Source: an uncultured Ruminiclostridium sp.
GTDB taxonomy: Bacteria; Bacillota; Clostridia; Oscillospirales; Ruminococcaceae
Reading direction: 5' to 3'
DNA: 64,000 nucleotides
Assembly (NCBI GenBank): GCA_934454635.1
Contig: CAKSFR010000005.1
Location: 62,001 to 126,000 of the forward strand
Shown here: in pieces, positions 1 through 8,492 of the stretch
Position numbering within the stretch: the first letter of the stretch is position 1
How the letters are laid out: the number at the start of each line of letters is the position of its first letter
Notes under the pieces: generated by a model
What the model was told of the DNA's origin: nothing
The model's database searches: none
Seen by the model: the letters and a program-made list of their open reading frames with translations, nothing else
Position numbers and translations under genes: made by a program

Positions 1-288
1 AACCTCGGTATCCGGAACGTCAACAACGTCCAACTTAAGCTCTTCCGCTGCGTCTGCAACAACCTTCTGGTACATACCGTTTACGGCGTCCTCATAGAAA
101 ACGCCTTCGCCGTACTGCGCTTCGATCATCTTGCGGGTAGCCTTACCCTTTCGGAAGCCGGGGATAGAGATGTTCTTTCTCTTCTTTAAGTAAGCAGCCT
201 GTACGGCAGCTTCAAATTCCTCGGGGCTTACCTTGATTTCGACTTCGACGGTATTTGCCTCAGTCTTGTTGTTAGAAATAATTTCCAT
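1..288 (-). CDS. tig: Trigger factor, N-terminal part (runs off the window)
   Basis: Ribosome-associated chaperone and prolyl isomerase that meets nascent chains at the exit tunnel. Only the first 96 codons lie in the window. They form the ribosome-binding domain and include the ribosome-docking signature GFRKGK at residues 44-49, followed by ATRKM. The start is the ATG at 288, preceded by a GGAGG site about 9 nt upstream. The peptidyl-prolyl isomerase and C-terminal domains lie outside, so full length cannot be judged. It has its own promoter and a leader of roughly 110 nt, and is not co-transcribed with the phosphoesterase behind it. Identification is firm from the signature and N-terminal pattern. 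Confidence 0.95.
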   Translation of the reverse strand, partial: MEIISNNKTEANTVEVEIKVSPEEFEAAVQAAYLKKRKNISIPGFRKGKATRKMIEAQYGEGVFYEDAVNGMYQKVVADAAEELKLDVVDVPDTEV

Positions 289-407
289 TTGTTTATCCTC
301 CGTTTTATATTAACGTATAAAAATCAAACCGAAAGGCGCTAAGCCTCAGCTCGGCGAAGATTTTCAGCAGCGTTACCGCCGTCCGGTAACAGTCATTTTA
401 CATTATA
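289..407 (-). promoter_or_regulatory. Extended -10 promoter and 5' leader of tig
   Basis: On the minus strand TATAAT lies at 402-407, preceded by TGC, which makes an extended -10. The -35 is poor (TGGTAT at 17 bp). The leader of about 107 nt contains a 7-bp hairpin, GTTACCG/CGGTAAC, at about 372-390 in plus coordinates. No known riboswitch was recognised in it. Confidence 0.6.
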
Positions 408-450
408 GCATATTTTTTAGGAAAATACCAGTACTTTTGTAAAATTTTTA

Positions 451-1143
451 TCAATTTATCAAAATCGGCATAAATCCGAGATAATCTGCGGACACCATGC
501 GGTATTCCGTGCCGTTTTCAACGCCTTGAAAGGCATATTTGTGCCCGACGGCGCCGTGAATATGCCCATAGTAGCAGCGCTTTATCCCATACTCACGAAT
601 TATCGAGAGCAGATATTCATTGCGTTCGCCGTTGTAAATAGGTGGGTAGTGGAGAAAGGCGGTAAGCTCGCCGCCAAGCTTCAGTCCCTCCTGAACCGAC
701 ATTCTGAGCCTGCCTGCTTCCCTGTTGAGCACCTTTGCGTCGCAGGGCGAACCGTCGTCGTTTATCCAGCCGCGCGTCCCGACAATGCACATCCCCTCGC
801 GCAGAAACGCATTATTGTTCAGAATTTTTATCCTGTCGAAGCCGTTTTCGGAAAGAAATGCATTCATTTTTGAAATCGTGCTCCACCAGTAGTCGTGATT
901 GCCCTTGAGTATTATTTTTTCGCCGTTCAGAACATTGTTAAGATACTCAAAATCCTTCTGCGTTTCGGACAGCGACATCGCCCACGAAATATCCCCGGGA
1001 ACGACCACCGTATCCTCGTCCGAAACCAGTCTGTTCCAGTTTTCCGTAAGGCGTTCAACGTAGTTGTCCCAGCCGCGGAAAATGTCCATCGGTTTATCGC
1101 AGCCAAGCGAAAGGTGGAGGTCGCCGATTACATATACGCTCAC
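451..1143 (-). CDS. Calcineurin-like metallophosphoesterase
   Basis: Cytoplasmic two-metal phosphohydrolase of unknown substrate, resembling the COG1768 type of predicted phosphohydrolases. All metal motifs are present: GDLHLS near residue 7, GDISW near 50, GNHDYWW near 82 and GHIHG near 192. The product has 230 residues with no signal peptide or membrane segment. The start is a GTG inside a GTGA overlap with the thrC stop codon, which indicates translational coupling. It is the last gene of the rplS-to-thrC run. No terminator hairpin is evident after the stop. Fold and chemistry are sure; the physiological substrate is not inferable. Confidence 0.88.
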   Translation of the reverse strand: MSVYVIGDLHLSLGCDKPMDIFRGWDNYVERLTENWNRLVSDEDTVVVPGDISWAMSLSETQKDFEYLNNVLNGEKIILKGNHDYWWSTISKMNAFLSENGFDRIKILNNNAFLREGMCIVGTRGWINDDGSPCDAKVLNREAGRLRMSVQEGLKLGGELTAFLHYPPIYNGERNEYLLSIIREYGIKRCYYGHIHGAVGHKYAFQGVENGTEYRMVSADYLGFMPILIN

Positions 1144-2630
1144 TTTTTCAGGAATCCAAGCACAACCTCGGGCATATCCTGCTTTTCAACAGAGCCGGTA
1201 AAGCGAACCGCCTTGTTCTTTGTTGCGGCAAGAGGCGCGGGAATTGTCGTGCCGGTTTTCTTTTCGAGGTTTTCGATAATCGTAAACTCGTCCAGACCCT
1301 TTGTTTCGCCGCCGAGCGCGTCCATTACAGCCGCTCCGAACTTATAGGGATTTGCCGTCGAAGCAACGATAGTCTTTGTGGTATCGCCGGTAGCCTTCTT
1401 ATAGTCCTGATATACCTTATACGCAACGGCGGTGTGAGTGTCCATAAGGTAAGAATACGACTCGAAAACTTCCTTTATGGCAGCCTTTGTCTGCGCGTCG
1501 TCGCAGTAGCCCGCATAGAAATCAGCGCGGATTTTTTCGAGGACTTCGGGAGTAACGCTGTACTTTCCGTCCTTAGCGAGCTTTCCGAACCATTCGCGTA
1601 TCTGTGCGTCATTTTCACCCGAAAGGTGATATAAAAGACGTTCAAGGTTGCTTGAAATAAGTATATCCATCGAGGGAGAAACTGTCGTATAGAACGCTCT
1701 GTTTCTGTCGTAAACGCCTGTGTTGATGAAATCGGTAAGAACATTGTTGGCGTTTGAAGCGCAGATAAGCTTGTTTACGGGGATTCCCATCTGCTTAGCG
1801 TAATACGCCGCGAGAATGTTGCCGAAGTTGCCCGTCGGAACAACGATATTCACGGGTTCGCCGTACTTTATCTCGCCGTTCTTGATAAGCGAAGCATAAG
1901 CGGAAATGTAGTATACGATCTGCGGAGATAGTCTGCCCCAGTTGATTGAATTTGCGCTTGAAAAGACAACATTCATCTTTTCAAGCTCGGCTTTCAGCTT
2001 TGCGTCGGTAAAGATAGCTTTTACGCCGTTCTGGCAGTCGTCAAAATTACCCTTGACCGCGCAAACGTTGACATTGCCGCCCTCCTGCGTGGTCATCTGG
2101 CGCTTCTGCATATCACTTACGCCGTCCTCGGGATAAAATACCGTGATGCTTGTTCCGGGAACGTCCTTAAAGCCCTCGAGAGCAGCCTTTCCCGTATCGC
2201 CCGAAGTAGCGACGAGAATAGCGATCTCCTTGCCCGCGATTGTTTTTTTAGCCGAAACCGTGAGCAGATAGGGCAGGATCTGAAGCGCCATATCCTTAAA
2301 AGCGCAGGTCGGACCGTGCCAAAGCTCGAGGATATATGTACCCGTCAGCAGGTGTGATATTTCCGAAACATTTTCCGTATCGAAATTGCTTCCGTACGCA
2401 TTGTTTACGCAGTAACGGATTTCGTCGTCGGTAAAGTCGGTAAGAAAAAGCTTAAAAATCTCAAACGCGCGTTCGGGATACGACTTGTCGCAAAGTCCCG
2501 TTATATCAGCTTCCGAAAGCTTCGGAAGCGACTCCGGAACGAACAGTCCTCCCTCGTCGGAAAGCCCCTGAGCAATCGCTTTTGCGCTTGTTACCTCGAC
2601 CTGATTGTTTCGTGTACTTCTGTAATTCAT
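1140..2630 (-). CDS. thrC: Threonine synthase
   Basis: PLP enzyme converting O-phospho-homoserine to threonine. At 496 residues it is the long form seen in many bacteria. The PLP lysine sits in CAFKDMAL (Lys112), followed by the SGDTGKAA phosphate-binding loop and, later, the NSINWGRL motif typical of this branch. The ATG start has an AAGGA site. It lies downstream of yraN with only a 31-nt gap and overlaps the next gene by 4 nt, so it is probably read from upstream. No T-box or threonine attenuator is visible in the short gap. Confidence 0.95.
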   Translation of the reverse strand: MNYRSTRNNQVEVTSAKAIAQGLSDEGGLFVPESLPKLSEADITGLCDKSYPERAFEIFKLFLTDFTDDEIRYCVNNAYGSNFDTENVSEISHLLTGTYILELWHGPTCAFKDMALQILPYLLTVSAKKTIAGKEIAILVATSGDTGKAALEGFKDVPGTSITVFYPEDGVSDMQKRQMTTQEGGNVNVCAVKGNFDDCQNGVKAIFTDAKLKAELEKMNVVFSSANSINWGRLSPQIVYYISAYASLIKNGEIKYGEPVNIVVPTGNFGNILAAYYAKQMGIPVNKLICASNANNVLTDFINTGVYDRNRAFYTTVSPSMDILISSNLERLLYHLSGENDAQIREWFGKLAKDGKYSVTPEVLEKIRADFYAGYCDDAQTKAAIKEVFESYSYLMDTHTAVAYKVYQDYKKATGDTTKTIVASTANPYKFGAAVMDALGGETKGLDEFTIIENLEKKTGTTIPAPLAATKNKAVRFTGSVEKQDMPEVVLGFLKK

Positions 2631-2661
2631 ACCGGTTCATTCCTTTCTGTGGTTCTGCACA

Positions 2662-3069
2662 TCAGTATAATTTCAGACCCGTTCCATCGAACGCGTCCTT
2701 ATAATAGTTCATTTCAAGAACCCTCGGGTGTTCCTCGGTCGTTATCGTCAATTCTGCAATATCAAACCGCATTACGCTTGCTTCAAGCCCGTTTTCCGCC
2801 GCATATTCAAGCAGCGTAAGCGCGATTTTCCGCTTTTTTGACCATGTGACCGCGTCTGCGCCGTATGTCATGCTGCCGAATTTCCGCGTTTTTACCTCTA
2901 CGGCAACCAGCTCGTTATCATTGTCGATTGCGACTATATCAAGCTCGCCGCAGCGTTTGCGGTAATTTCTCGCAACTATCCGCCAGCCCTTTTGTTCAAG
3001 CTGCCGCGCTGTATATTCCTCGCCGAATTTCCCACGCGTCTGCCTGATTTTGTTCATATTGCTGTTCAT
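2662..3069 (-). CDS. yraN: YraN/UPF0102 family protein, nuclease-like
   Basis: Small protein (135 residues) of the UPF0102 family, which has a Holliday-junction-resolvase/endonuclease-like fold; its precise cellular role is unsettled. Visible family features are the N-terminal [14 protein letters not shown] helix region, the CGELDIVA strand carrying the predicted catalytic acidic residues, and VAVEVKTRK with the E-x-K pair. The ATG at 3069 overlaps the rnhB stop in ATGA. The rnhB-yraN pairing is common in bacteria and supports the call. Confidence 0.9.
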   Translation of the reverse strand: MNSNMNKIRQTRGKFGEEYTARQLEQKGWRIVARNYRKRCGELDIVAIDNDNELVAVEVKTRKFGSMTYGADAVTWSKKRKIALTLLEYAAENGLEASVMRFDIAELTITTEEHPRVLEMNYYKDAFDGTGLKLY

Positions 3070-3692
3070 ATCTTATGCTTTTTGAAGAACGAACGCCTGT
3101 GCTCGGGGCACATTCCGTACTGCGCCAGAAGCTCGTAGTGCAGCTTCGTTCCGTAGCCCTTATGCTTTGCGAACTGATACTCGGGGTAGCGCTCATCAAG
3201 CTCTTTCATGTACCTGTCACGCGCAACCTTTGCAAGAATTGACGCGGCGGCTATGCTCGCCGATACGCTGTCGCCTTTAACCACCGCTTGAGCAGCGCAA
3301 GGAAGTTCTGGCAGTCTGTTACCATCGACCAAAGCAAGCTTCGGTTCAGCCGAAAGACCCTCGACCGCCCTGCGCATTGCCAGAAACGTTGCGCCGAGAA
3401 TATTCAGTTCATCTATTTCCCGCGCCGTTGCAGTCGCAATGCAATAGCTTTCCGCTTTAGCCGTTATTTCATCAAAAAGCGCCTCGCGCTTCTTCTCCGA
3501 AAGCTTTTTGCTGTCGTTAAGTCCGTCGATAAACGTGTTTTCACCGAGAATTACCGCTGCGGCATAAACGCTGCCCGCAAGGGGTCCGCGGCCCGCCTCG
3601 TCAATTCCGCAGATAACTCCGTAATCGCGGCGAAATCCGCTGTCGAAAGCAAAACGCTCATTCAGCAGGATGTTCGAGAGTGATTTTTCCAA
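3066..3692 (-). CDS. rnhB: Ribonuclease HII
   Basis: Cleaves the RNA strand of RNA-DNA hybrids and starts removal of misincorporated ribonucleotides. The metal-binding motif [12 protein letters not shown] is near residue 30, with further conserved blocks LNDSKKLS and [12 protein letters not shown]. The reading frame is open to an ATG at 3716 that lacks a ribosome site. A TTG at 3692 preceded by AGGAG at 8-nt spacing is the better start and gives 208 residues. The gene still begins inside the end of rbgA, consistent with coupled translation. Identity is firm; the exact start is inferred. Confidence 0.92.
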   Translation of the reverse strand: MEKSLSNILLNERFAFDSGFRRDYGVICGIDEAGRGPLAGSVYAAAVILGENTFIDGLNDSKKLSEKKREALFDEITAKAESYCIATATAREIDELNILGATFLAMRRAVEGLSAEPKLALVDGNRLPELPCAAQAVVKGDSVSASIAAASILAKVARDRYMKELDERYPEYQFAKHKGYGTKLHYELLAQYGMCPEHRRSFFKKHKI

Positions 3693-4509
3693 TTTTGCCG
3701 CTCCTGTATTCATCAAGAAGAGTTATCGCGGCGCGTTCCGTATCGGGTACGCCGCCCGACATCATCATTCCGCGCTTTTTCGCGATAAGCTCGATTATTC
3801 TGCCGTCCGTATCGTCCAGCTTGTACCGTTCGCGCAGGCGCTCGGGATAAAATTCGCGCAGATATTCGCCAAGCTCCTCAGCAAGCGCCTCAACGTCCAT
3901 TACGTCGTCTTTTATCGCGCCCGTAAACGCAAGATTTACCGCGACGCGCTTATCGTCAAATTTCGGCCAGAGTATTCCCGGCATATCCAGAAGCTCGACC
4001 TCTTTATCTATCGTCACCCATTGTTTTCCGCGGGTAACGCCCGGTCTGTCCTCGACCTTCACCTTTTTTGAATTAGCCATTCTGTTGATAAACGAGGACT
4101 TTCCGACATTCGGTATCCCGACAACCATTATGCGCAGCGCCTTGCCGATCATTCCCTTTGCGCGCCTGCGTTCGAGCAGATCGCCGAGCTTCTGCTTCAG
4201 AAGCGGTATAAAACGGTTCACGCCTTTTCCGCTGCGGCAATCGCATACCAGAACGGATAAACCCTGTTTTTCGTAATATGCTTTCCAGCGGCTTGTAACG
4301 CTGTCGTCCGAATAGTCGCACTTATTCAGCAGCATTATGCGCGGCTTGTTTCCCGTAAGCTCGCCGATTATGGGATTGCGGCTCGATTCGGGAATACGGC
4401 TGTCAACAATCTCGACAACCGCGTCCACAAGCTTCATATTTTCCTCAATCATTCGGCGCGTCTTGGTCATATGACCGGGAAACCACTGAATATCTCCCTC
4501 GTAAGCCAT
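3658..4509 (-). CDS. rbgA: Ribosome biogenesis GTPase RbgA (YlqF)
   Basis: Circularly permuted GTPase that acts late in 50S subunit assembly. The permuted order is visible: G4 NKCD at 62-65 comes before G1 GIPNVGKSS at 131-139 and G3 DMPG. The N-terminus [12 protein letters not shown] is the RbgA hallmark. The 283-residue length is normal. Its ATG shares one base with the lepB stop (TGATG). The rplS-lepB-rbgA-rnhB order is classic in Firmicutes and places 50S assembly next to L19. Confidence 0.96.
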   Translation of the reverse strand: MAYEGDIQWFPGHMTKTRRMIEENMKLVDAVVEIVDSRIPESSRNPIIGELTGNKPRIMLLNKCDYSDDSVTSRWKAYYEKQGLSVLVCDCRSGKGVNRFIPLLKQKLGDLLERRRAKGMIGKALRIMVVGIPNVGKSSFINRMANSKKVKVEDRPGVTRGKQWVTIDKEVELLDMPGILWPKFDDKRVAVNLAFTGAIKDDVMDVEALAEELGEYLREFYPERLRERYKLDDTDGRIIELIAKKRGMMMSGGVPDTERAAITLLDEYRSGKIGKITLEHPAE

Positions 4510-5171
4510 CAGACAACTCCTCCGAAAGCGCTCAGCGGCGAAACACGCAGATAAACCCTGCCGACAACGTCGCGCATATCGATAAGACCTATTCTGCTAT
4601 CGCGGCTGTCGCTTGAACCGTTGCGGTTATCTCCCATAACGAAAAGATACCCCTCGGGCACCGTAACCGCGCCGTTCATGTCGATTCTCGACAATGTAAG
4701 GTCATTTATGGTGTGACCGTCCTCATAAAGAGCGCCGTCCTTTACTTCAAGCGCGAGCGCCTCGCTGTTGCGGTATACAACGCCCGTCGAAAAATCGATC
4801 TCAATCGTATCCCCGGGAAGCCCGATAATACGCTTTACGATTGCTTTTCCCATGCTCTGCGTATCCTCGTTGTAAAGATTTCCCGCCCAGAGAACAATAA
4901 TGTCGTTATGGTCGGGCGTATAGCAGAAGTCGCTTACGAGCATACGTTCCTTATCGTGCAGCGTAGGCAGCATCGAAGAGCCGTCAACCGTCGAAAGACG
5001 CGTGAAGAATGTGAATATTACAATAATTGCAAGCACCGAACCGACAACCGTATCAAACCAGTCGAGCAGCTCCGATTCAAACATTTTTTTCTTTGTTGAT
5101 TTTTCATTTGCGGAAGCGGATATTTCCTCGGCAGAAGCTTCCGGACGCTCCGTTATTTTCTGTTCTTCCAT
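4509..5171 (-). CDS. lepB: Signal peptidase I
   Basis: Membrane-bound serine/lysine protease that removes signal peptides from exported proteins. From the chosen ATG at 5171 (AAGGGAG site, 7-nt spacing) the product has 220 residues. It has a charged cytoplasmic tail of about 38, one membrane segment near 42-57, catalytic Ser66 in DGSSMLP, general-base Lys113 in VKRIIGLPGD, and box GDNRNGSSDSR. The frame is open another 19 codons upstream without a good ribosome site. Expressed with rplS and rbgA. Confidence 0.94.
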   Translation of the reverse strand: MEEQKITERPEASAEEISASANEKSTKKKMFESELLDWFDTVVGSVLAIIVIFTFFTRLSTVDGSSMLPTLHDKERMLVSDFCYTPDHNDIIVLWAGNLYNEDTQSMGKAIVKRIIGLPGDTIEIDFSTGVVYRNSEALALEVKDGALYEDGHTINDLTLSRIDMNGAVTVPEGYLFVMGDNRNGSSDSRDSRIGLIDMRDVVGRVYLRVSPLSAFGGVV

Positions 5172-5234
5172 AGAAAAGCTCCCTTCCCGTGAAATTAATT
5201 TCCCCAAAAATGAAGAAAAAATAGCCAAATTGGA

Positions 5235-5262
5235 GTAATAACGAACCGAAGCCCGTTATTAC
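5235..5262 (-). other. UUCG-loop hairpin between rplS and lepB
   Basis: On the minus strand a 12-bp stem (two G-U pairs), GTAATAACGGGC/GTTCGTTATTAC, is closed by a UUCG tetraloop. No T-run follows directly, so it looks more like an RNA processing or stability element, or a partial terminator, that would raise rplS mRNA over the downstream genes. Confidence 0.55.
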
Positions 5263-5294
5263 CGCAATCGTCTATTTTTACAGGGGGTATTGGC

Positions 5295-5636
5295 TTAATA
5301 CTTTGCCTTAACCTTAGCAGCCTTACCAACTCTGTCTCTGAGGTAATAAAGCTTAGCTCTGCGGACAATACCTTGTCTAACGACCTCAACCTTGTCAACC
5401 GAGGGCGAGTGGAGCGGGAATACTCTTTCGATTCCGCAGCCGTGAGCAACACGTCTTACCGTAAAGGTTTCGTTGATACCGCCGTGCTTCTTTGCGATAA
5501 CGGTTCCCTCGAATACCTGAATACGGGACTTGTCACCTTCGGTGATCTTTACGTGTACCTTTACGATGTCGCCGACATTGAACTGAGGTACGTCGTTCTT
5601 CATGCTGTCCTGTGCGATGAGCTTGAGTGCATCCAT
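5295..5636 (-). CDS. rplS: 50S ribosomal protein L19
   Basis: L19 lies at the 30S-50S interface. The product has 113 residues with the typical [13 protein letters not shown] strand, [21 protein letters not shown] and the [14 protein letters not shown] block. The ATG at 5636 has GGAGG 8 nt upstream; the frame's earlier ATG at 5663 would add nine residues not found in the family. It is first gene of an operon with lepB, rbgA, rnhB, yraN, thrC and the phosphoesterase. A structured leader precedes it. Confidence 0.97.
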   Translation of the reverse strand: MDALKLIAQDSMKNDVPQFNVGDIVKVHVKITEGDKSRIQVFEGTVIAKKHGGINETFTVRRVAHGCGIERVFPLHSPSVDKVEVVRQGIVRRAKLYYLRDRVGKAAKVKAKY

Positions 5637-5836
5637 TTTATGTTCCTCCTGTTTTTTCGGCATTCTTATGCGATAGGATTACAGCCGCGCCCTTGCGCGG
5701 AGAAGCGCCGCTTCGACGCTTTCACACAGCGGAATACCTATTTAATGTGTGGGCAATAGCCCGGCATTAACTCTCGTTGCGTCTGCAACGGTTACAAATG
5801 CTTTTATATTATAACACTTTTTTACGCGGATTGCAA
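5637..5836 (-). promoter_or_regulatory. rplS promoter and long structured leader (L19-leader-like)
   Basis: On the minus strand TTGCAA (5831-5836), a 17-bp spacer and TATAAT (5808-5813) form a sigma-A promoter. The leader of about 160 nt holds a CGTTGC/GCAACG hairpin, a GGGC/GCCC hairpin and a GC-rich GCGCGG-type hairpin before the ribosome site. An autoregulatory L19 leader is a known Firmicutes RNA family; position and length fit, but I cannot confirm a covariance match. Confidence 0.55.
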
Positions 5837-5860
5837 GGCTTTTTCAAGAAAAATATGAAA

Positions 5861-6487
5861 TTATCTGAAAATTTCACCGTTTTTGCAGTAAACGTTCGTA
5901 CGTTTTATCTTCAGCGAGGCTGTTTCCTCGCCCGAAAAACGCTCAAAAGCGTCGAAAACAAGGTTCGGGCTGATATTCGTTTCGGTGCCCGACGGGAGCA
6001 GCATTCTTATAAAGCCCTCTCTGCGCTCCGCGATTTCAATAACAGGCTTCAGGTCGATTTCGGCAATCCCGCGCTTTGTTTTCTTTTCGGTGATTATCTT
6101 TTCCTGCGCAAAAAACTCGGTCAGCTTCGCTTCGTCACAGGATATTTCAATCTCATACTCGGATTTTTCAATATCGGTATTCTTGTACACCGGCTCTGCA
6201 ACTTCAAGCACGCGAATCCCGCCCGGCAGAACAGCGTTCAGCCGCTCGCGCACCTCGTCGAAAGTCAGTTCCTCGGTAAGCCGCGTGTCAAGGCTCTCAC
6301 GCACGCCCTCTGTCCCGAGCGCAAGCGGAAGTGCAAACGTGATATAAACGTGCGGATTGAAGCCCTGCGTTTCCCATACGGGCAGCTTGCAGCGCTTGAC
6401 CGCGCGCTGAAAAAGCCTGTACAGGTCAAGATGAGAAATATAAACGGCGCGCCCCGTCTTGCTAAAAAAAATTCGGATATTATTCAA
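5861..6487 (-). CDS. DUF2344 (TIGR03936 type) radical SAM-associated protein
   Basis: Protein of 208 residues, found as a partner or C-terminal extension of B12-binding radical SAM proteins; no reaction is established. The N-terminus RIFFSKTGRAVYISHLDL and the TQGFNPHVYITFALPLALG block are family hallmarks. The start is a TTG at 6487, 8 nt after GGAGG, inside the end of the radical SAM gene, so the two are translationally coupled. In many Clostridia this pair precedes a ribonuclease E/G-like gene and rplU; here the next gene is rplS, in its own unit. No terminator hairpin was found after it. Confidence 0.85.
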   Translation of the reverse strand: MNNIRIFFSKTGRAVYISHLDLYRLFQRAVKRCKLPVWETQGFNPHVYITFALPLALGTEGVRESLDTRLTEELTFDEVRERLNAVLPGGIRVLEVAEPVYKNTDIEKSEYEIEISCDEAKLTEFFAQEKIITEKKTKRGIAEIDLKPVIEIAERREGFIRMLLPSGTETNISPNLVFDAFERFSGEETASLKIKRTNVYCKNGEIFR

Positions 6488-8318
6488 AGCAGTTTCCTCC
6501 GATACACTTGTTTACGCCGCAGCCCGCGCACTGTTCGCGGCAGTTTTTTGTCGGAACTCCCTCGTGCGCGCGCTTATTCTCACGGATAAGAAAATCCCTC
6601 GAAACAAGAATGTCCATGTGGCTCCACGGCATTATCTCATCATATTCACGGCGGCGGTTGACATAAAACGACATATCTATGCCGCACTCGCGGAACGCCT
6701 CCTGCCACAGGTCAAAGCGGTAATATTCATTCCAGCCGTCGAGCTTGCAGCCCTTTTTCCACGCGGCGTAAATAACCTCGGAAAGCCGTCTGTCGCCGCG
6801 CGCAAGCGCCGCCTCAAGCACCGTTATCGGAAATCTCGACCAGCTTATATTTACCTTTCGTGAATTTATTATGCTCAGAATGTACTTCTGGCGCTCGTCT
6901 ATGACGTCCTCGGTCGGCTGCGGTTCAAACTCGAACGGCGTGAAAGGCTTCGGTATAAAAGTCGAAAGCGAAACCGAAATCTGAACGCTTTTGCCCTTTT
7001 GGCGGTTCGGTATAGTATAATAAAGGTCGATTATTTTTTCACACAGATCCTTTATTCCGTCCATATCCTCAAGCGTTTCGGTCGGAAGCCCGAGCATGAA
7101 ATAAAGCTTTACCGCGGTATATCCTCCCTCGAATGCAATGCGGCAGCTGTCCAGAACGTTTTTTTCCGTGATATTTTTATTTATCACGTCGCGCAGGCGC
7201 TGCGTACCCGCCTCGGGAGCGAATGTGAGTCCGCTTTTGCGCACACTTTTTATCTTTTGAAGCAGCTCGTCGCTGAAGCGGTCAATGCGCATCGACGGAA
7301 GCGCGAGATTTATCCGCTCGCCGTCCGTATAGCTTGTAAGCCTGTCGAGGAGCCGCTCGATTTCGCTGTAATCGCTCGTGCTGAGCGACGAGAGCGAAAC
7401 CTCGTCGTAGCCCGTGGATTCACAAAGCGAGATCGTTTCTTTTTCAATTGTATCAACCGATTTTTCGCGGAACGGGCGGTATAGATAACCCGCCTGACAA
7501 AAACGGCAGCCGCGTATACAGCCGCGAAGCACCTCCACGACAGCACGGTCGTGGACAATTTCCGAAAACGGCACGACAAAGGTTTCGGGATAATACGTTT
7601 TATCGAAATCGCGGATTATGCGCTTGCGTACGGTTGCAGGCGCGCCCTCAGTCGGAGTTATTGAAGCGATCGTGTTATCGGAATTGTATTCGATTTTATA
7701 CAGCGACGGCACATATATTCCCTCGATCTGCGCCGCGCGCACAAGGAACTCGTGCTTTGTGCAGCCTTCCTTTTTGCACTGCTCAAGCAGGCGCATAAGT
7801 TCAAGATTAACTTCCTCGCCCTCGCCGAGAATGCAAAGATCCACAAAATCTGCGATAGGCTCTGCGTTGCACACGCACGGTCCTCCCGCGCACACGATAG
7901 GCGTAAGGTCTGGTCTGTCTTTAGAAAAAACCGGAAGTCCCGCCAAATCGAGCATGGCGAGAATGTTTGTGAACGAAAGCTCGTATTGCAGAGTGAATCC
8001 GATAAAATCGCTGTTTTTTATAGGTTCAAGGCTCTCTAACCCATACAGCAGAATATCGTTTTTGCGCATCTGCTCCTCCATATCGGGAAGCGGCATAAAA
8101 ACACGTTCGCACCAGTATTCGGGCACATTGTTTATCAGCGAATACAAAATCTTCATGCCCAGATGCGACATACCGATATCATAGGTGTCGGGAAAGCAGA
8201 ACGCAAACCGCATGGTTACGTCGGAGGGATTTTTTTCAATTGAGTTCAGCTCGCCGCCGATATACCGCGAGGGCTTCTGCACCTTCAGAAGAATTTTGTC
8301 GAGTTTTTCCTTGTACAT
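6480..8318 (-). CDS. B12-binding-type radical SAM protein (TIGR03960 type)
   Basis: Iron-sulfur radical SAM enzyme of unknown substrate, 612 residues. The N-terminal half carries a B12-binding-like domain, including MSHLGMKILY and the CAGGPCVCNAEP loop. The radical SAM cluster CIRGCRFCQAGY follows near residue 265, and the C-terminus ends in a cysteine-rich tail with several C-x-x-C spacings that could bind another metal or cluster. Coupled to the DUF2344 gene. The ribosome site is weak. The name comes from overall pattern; function is unknown. Confidence 0.88.
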   Translation of the reverse strand: MYKEKLDKILLKVQKPSRYIGGELNSIEKNPSDVTMRFAFCFPDTYDIGMSHLGMKILYSLINNVPEYWCERVFMPLPDMEEQMRKNDILLYGLESLEPIKNSDFIGFTLQYELSFTNILAMLDLAGLPVFSKDRPDLTPIVCAGGPCVCNAEPIADFVDLCILGEGEEVNLELMRLLEQCKKEGCTKHEFLVRAAQIEGIYVPSLYKIEYNSDNTIASITPTEGAPATVRKRIIRDFDKTYYPETFVVPFSEIVHDRAVVEVLRGCIRGCRFCQAGYLYRPFREKSVDTIEKETISLCESTGYDEVSLSSLSTSDYSEIERLLDRLTSYTDGERINLALPSMRIDRFSDELLQKIKSVRKSGLTFAPEAGTQRLRDVINKNITEKNVLDSCRIAFEGGYTAVKLYFMLGLPTETLEDMDGIKDLCEKIIDLYYTIPNRQKGKSVQISVSLSTFIPKPFTPFEFEPQPTEDVIDERQKYILSIINSRKVNISWSRFPITVLEAALARGDRRLSEVIYAAWKKGCKLDGWNEYYRFDLWQEAFRECGIDMSFYVNRRREYDEIMPWSHMDILVSRDFLIRENKRAHEGVPTKNCREQCAGCGVNKCIGGNCFE

Positions 8319-8362
8319 TATTTTATTTTACCGTTCCTTTTTATTTATACTATTTTTCAAGC

Positions 8363-8387
8363 TTCCTACAGACAACGACTATAGGAA
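8363..8387 (-). other. Hairpin upstream of the radical SAM gene
   Basis: A 9-bp stem (TTCCTATAG/CTGTAGGAA, one T-G wobble) with a 7-nt loop lies in the 174-bp gap between the lipoprotein gene and the radical SAM gene. No T-run follows, and only a poor TATAAA is seen after it. It may be a leader structure. A perfect 16-bp palindrome, AATCAATATATTGATT, lies at 8479-8494 over the lipoprotein stop codon. Confidence 0.3.
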
Positions 8388-8492
8388 GAGATTCGCCGCT
8401 TCTGCGCAGCCGCCGAAAAAGCCGTACAATACTAATTCCGTCAAAGCCGCCGACCTTGACATACCGTTTTTGAGCGGCAATCAATATATTGA

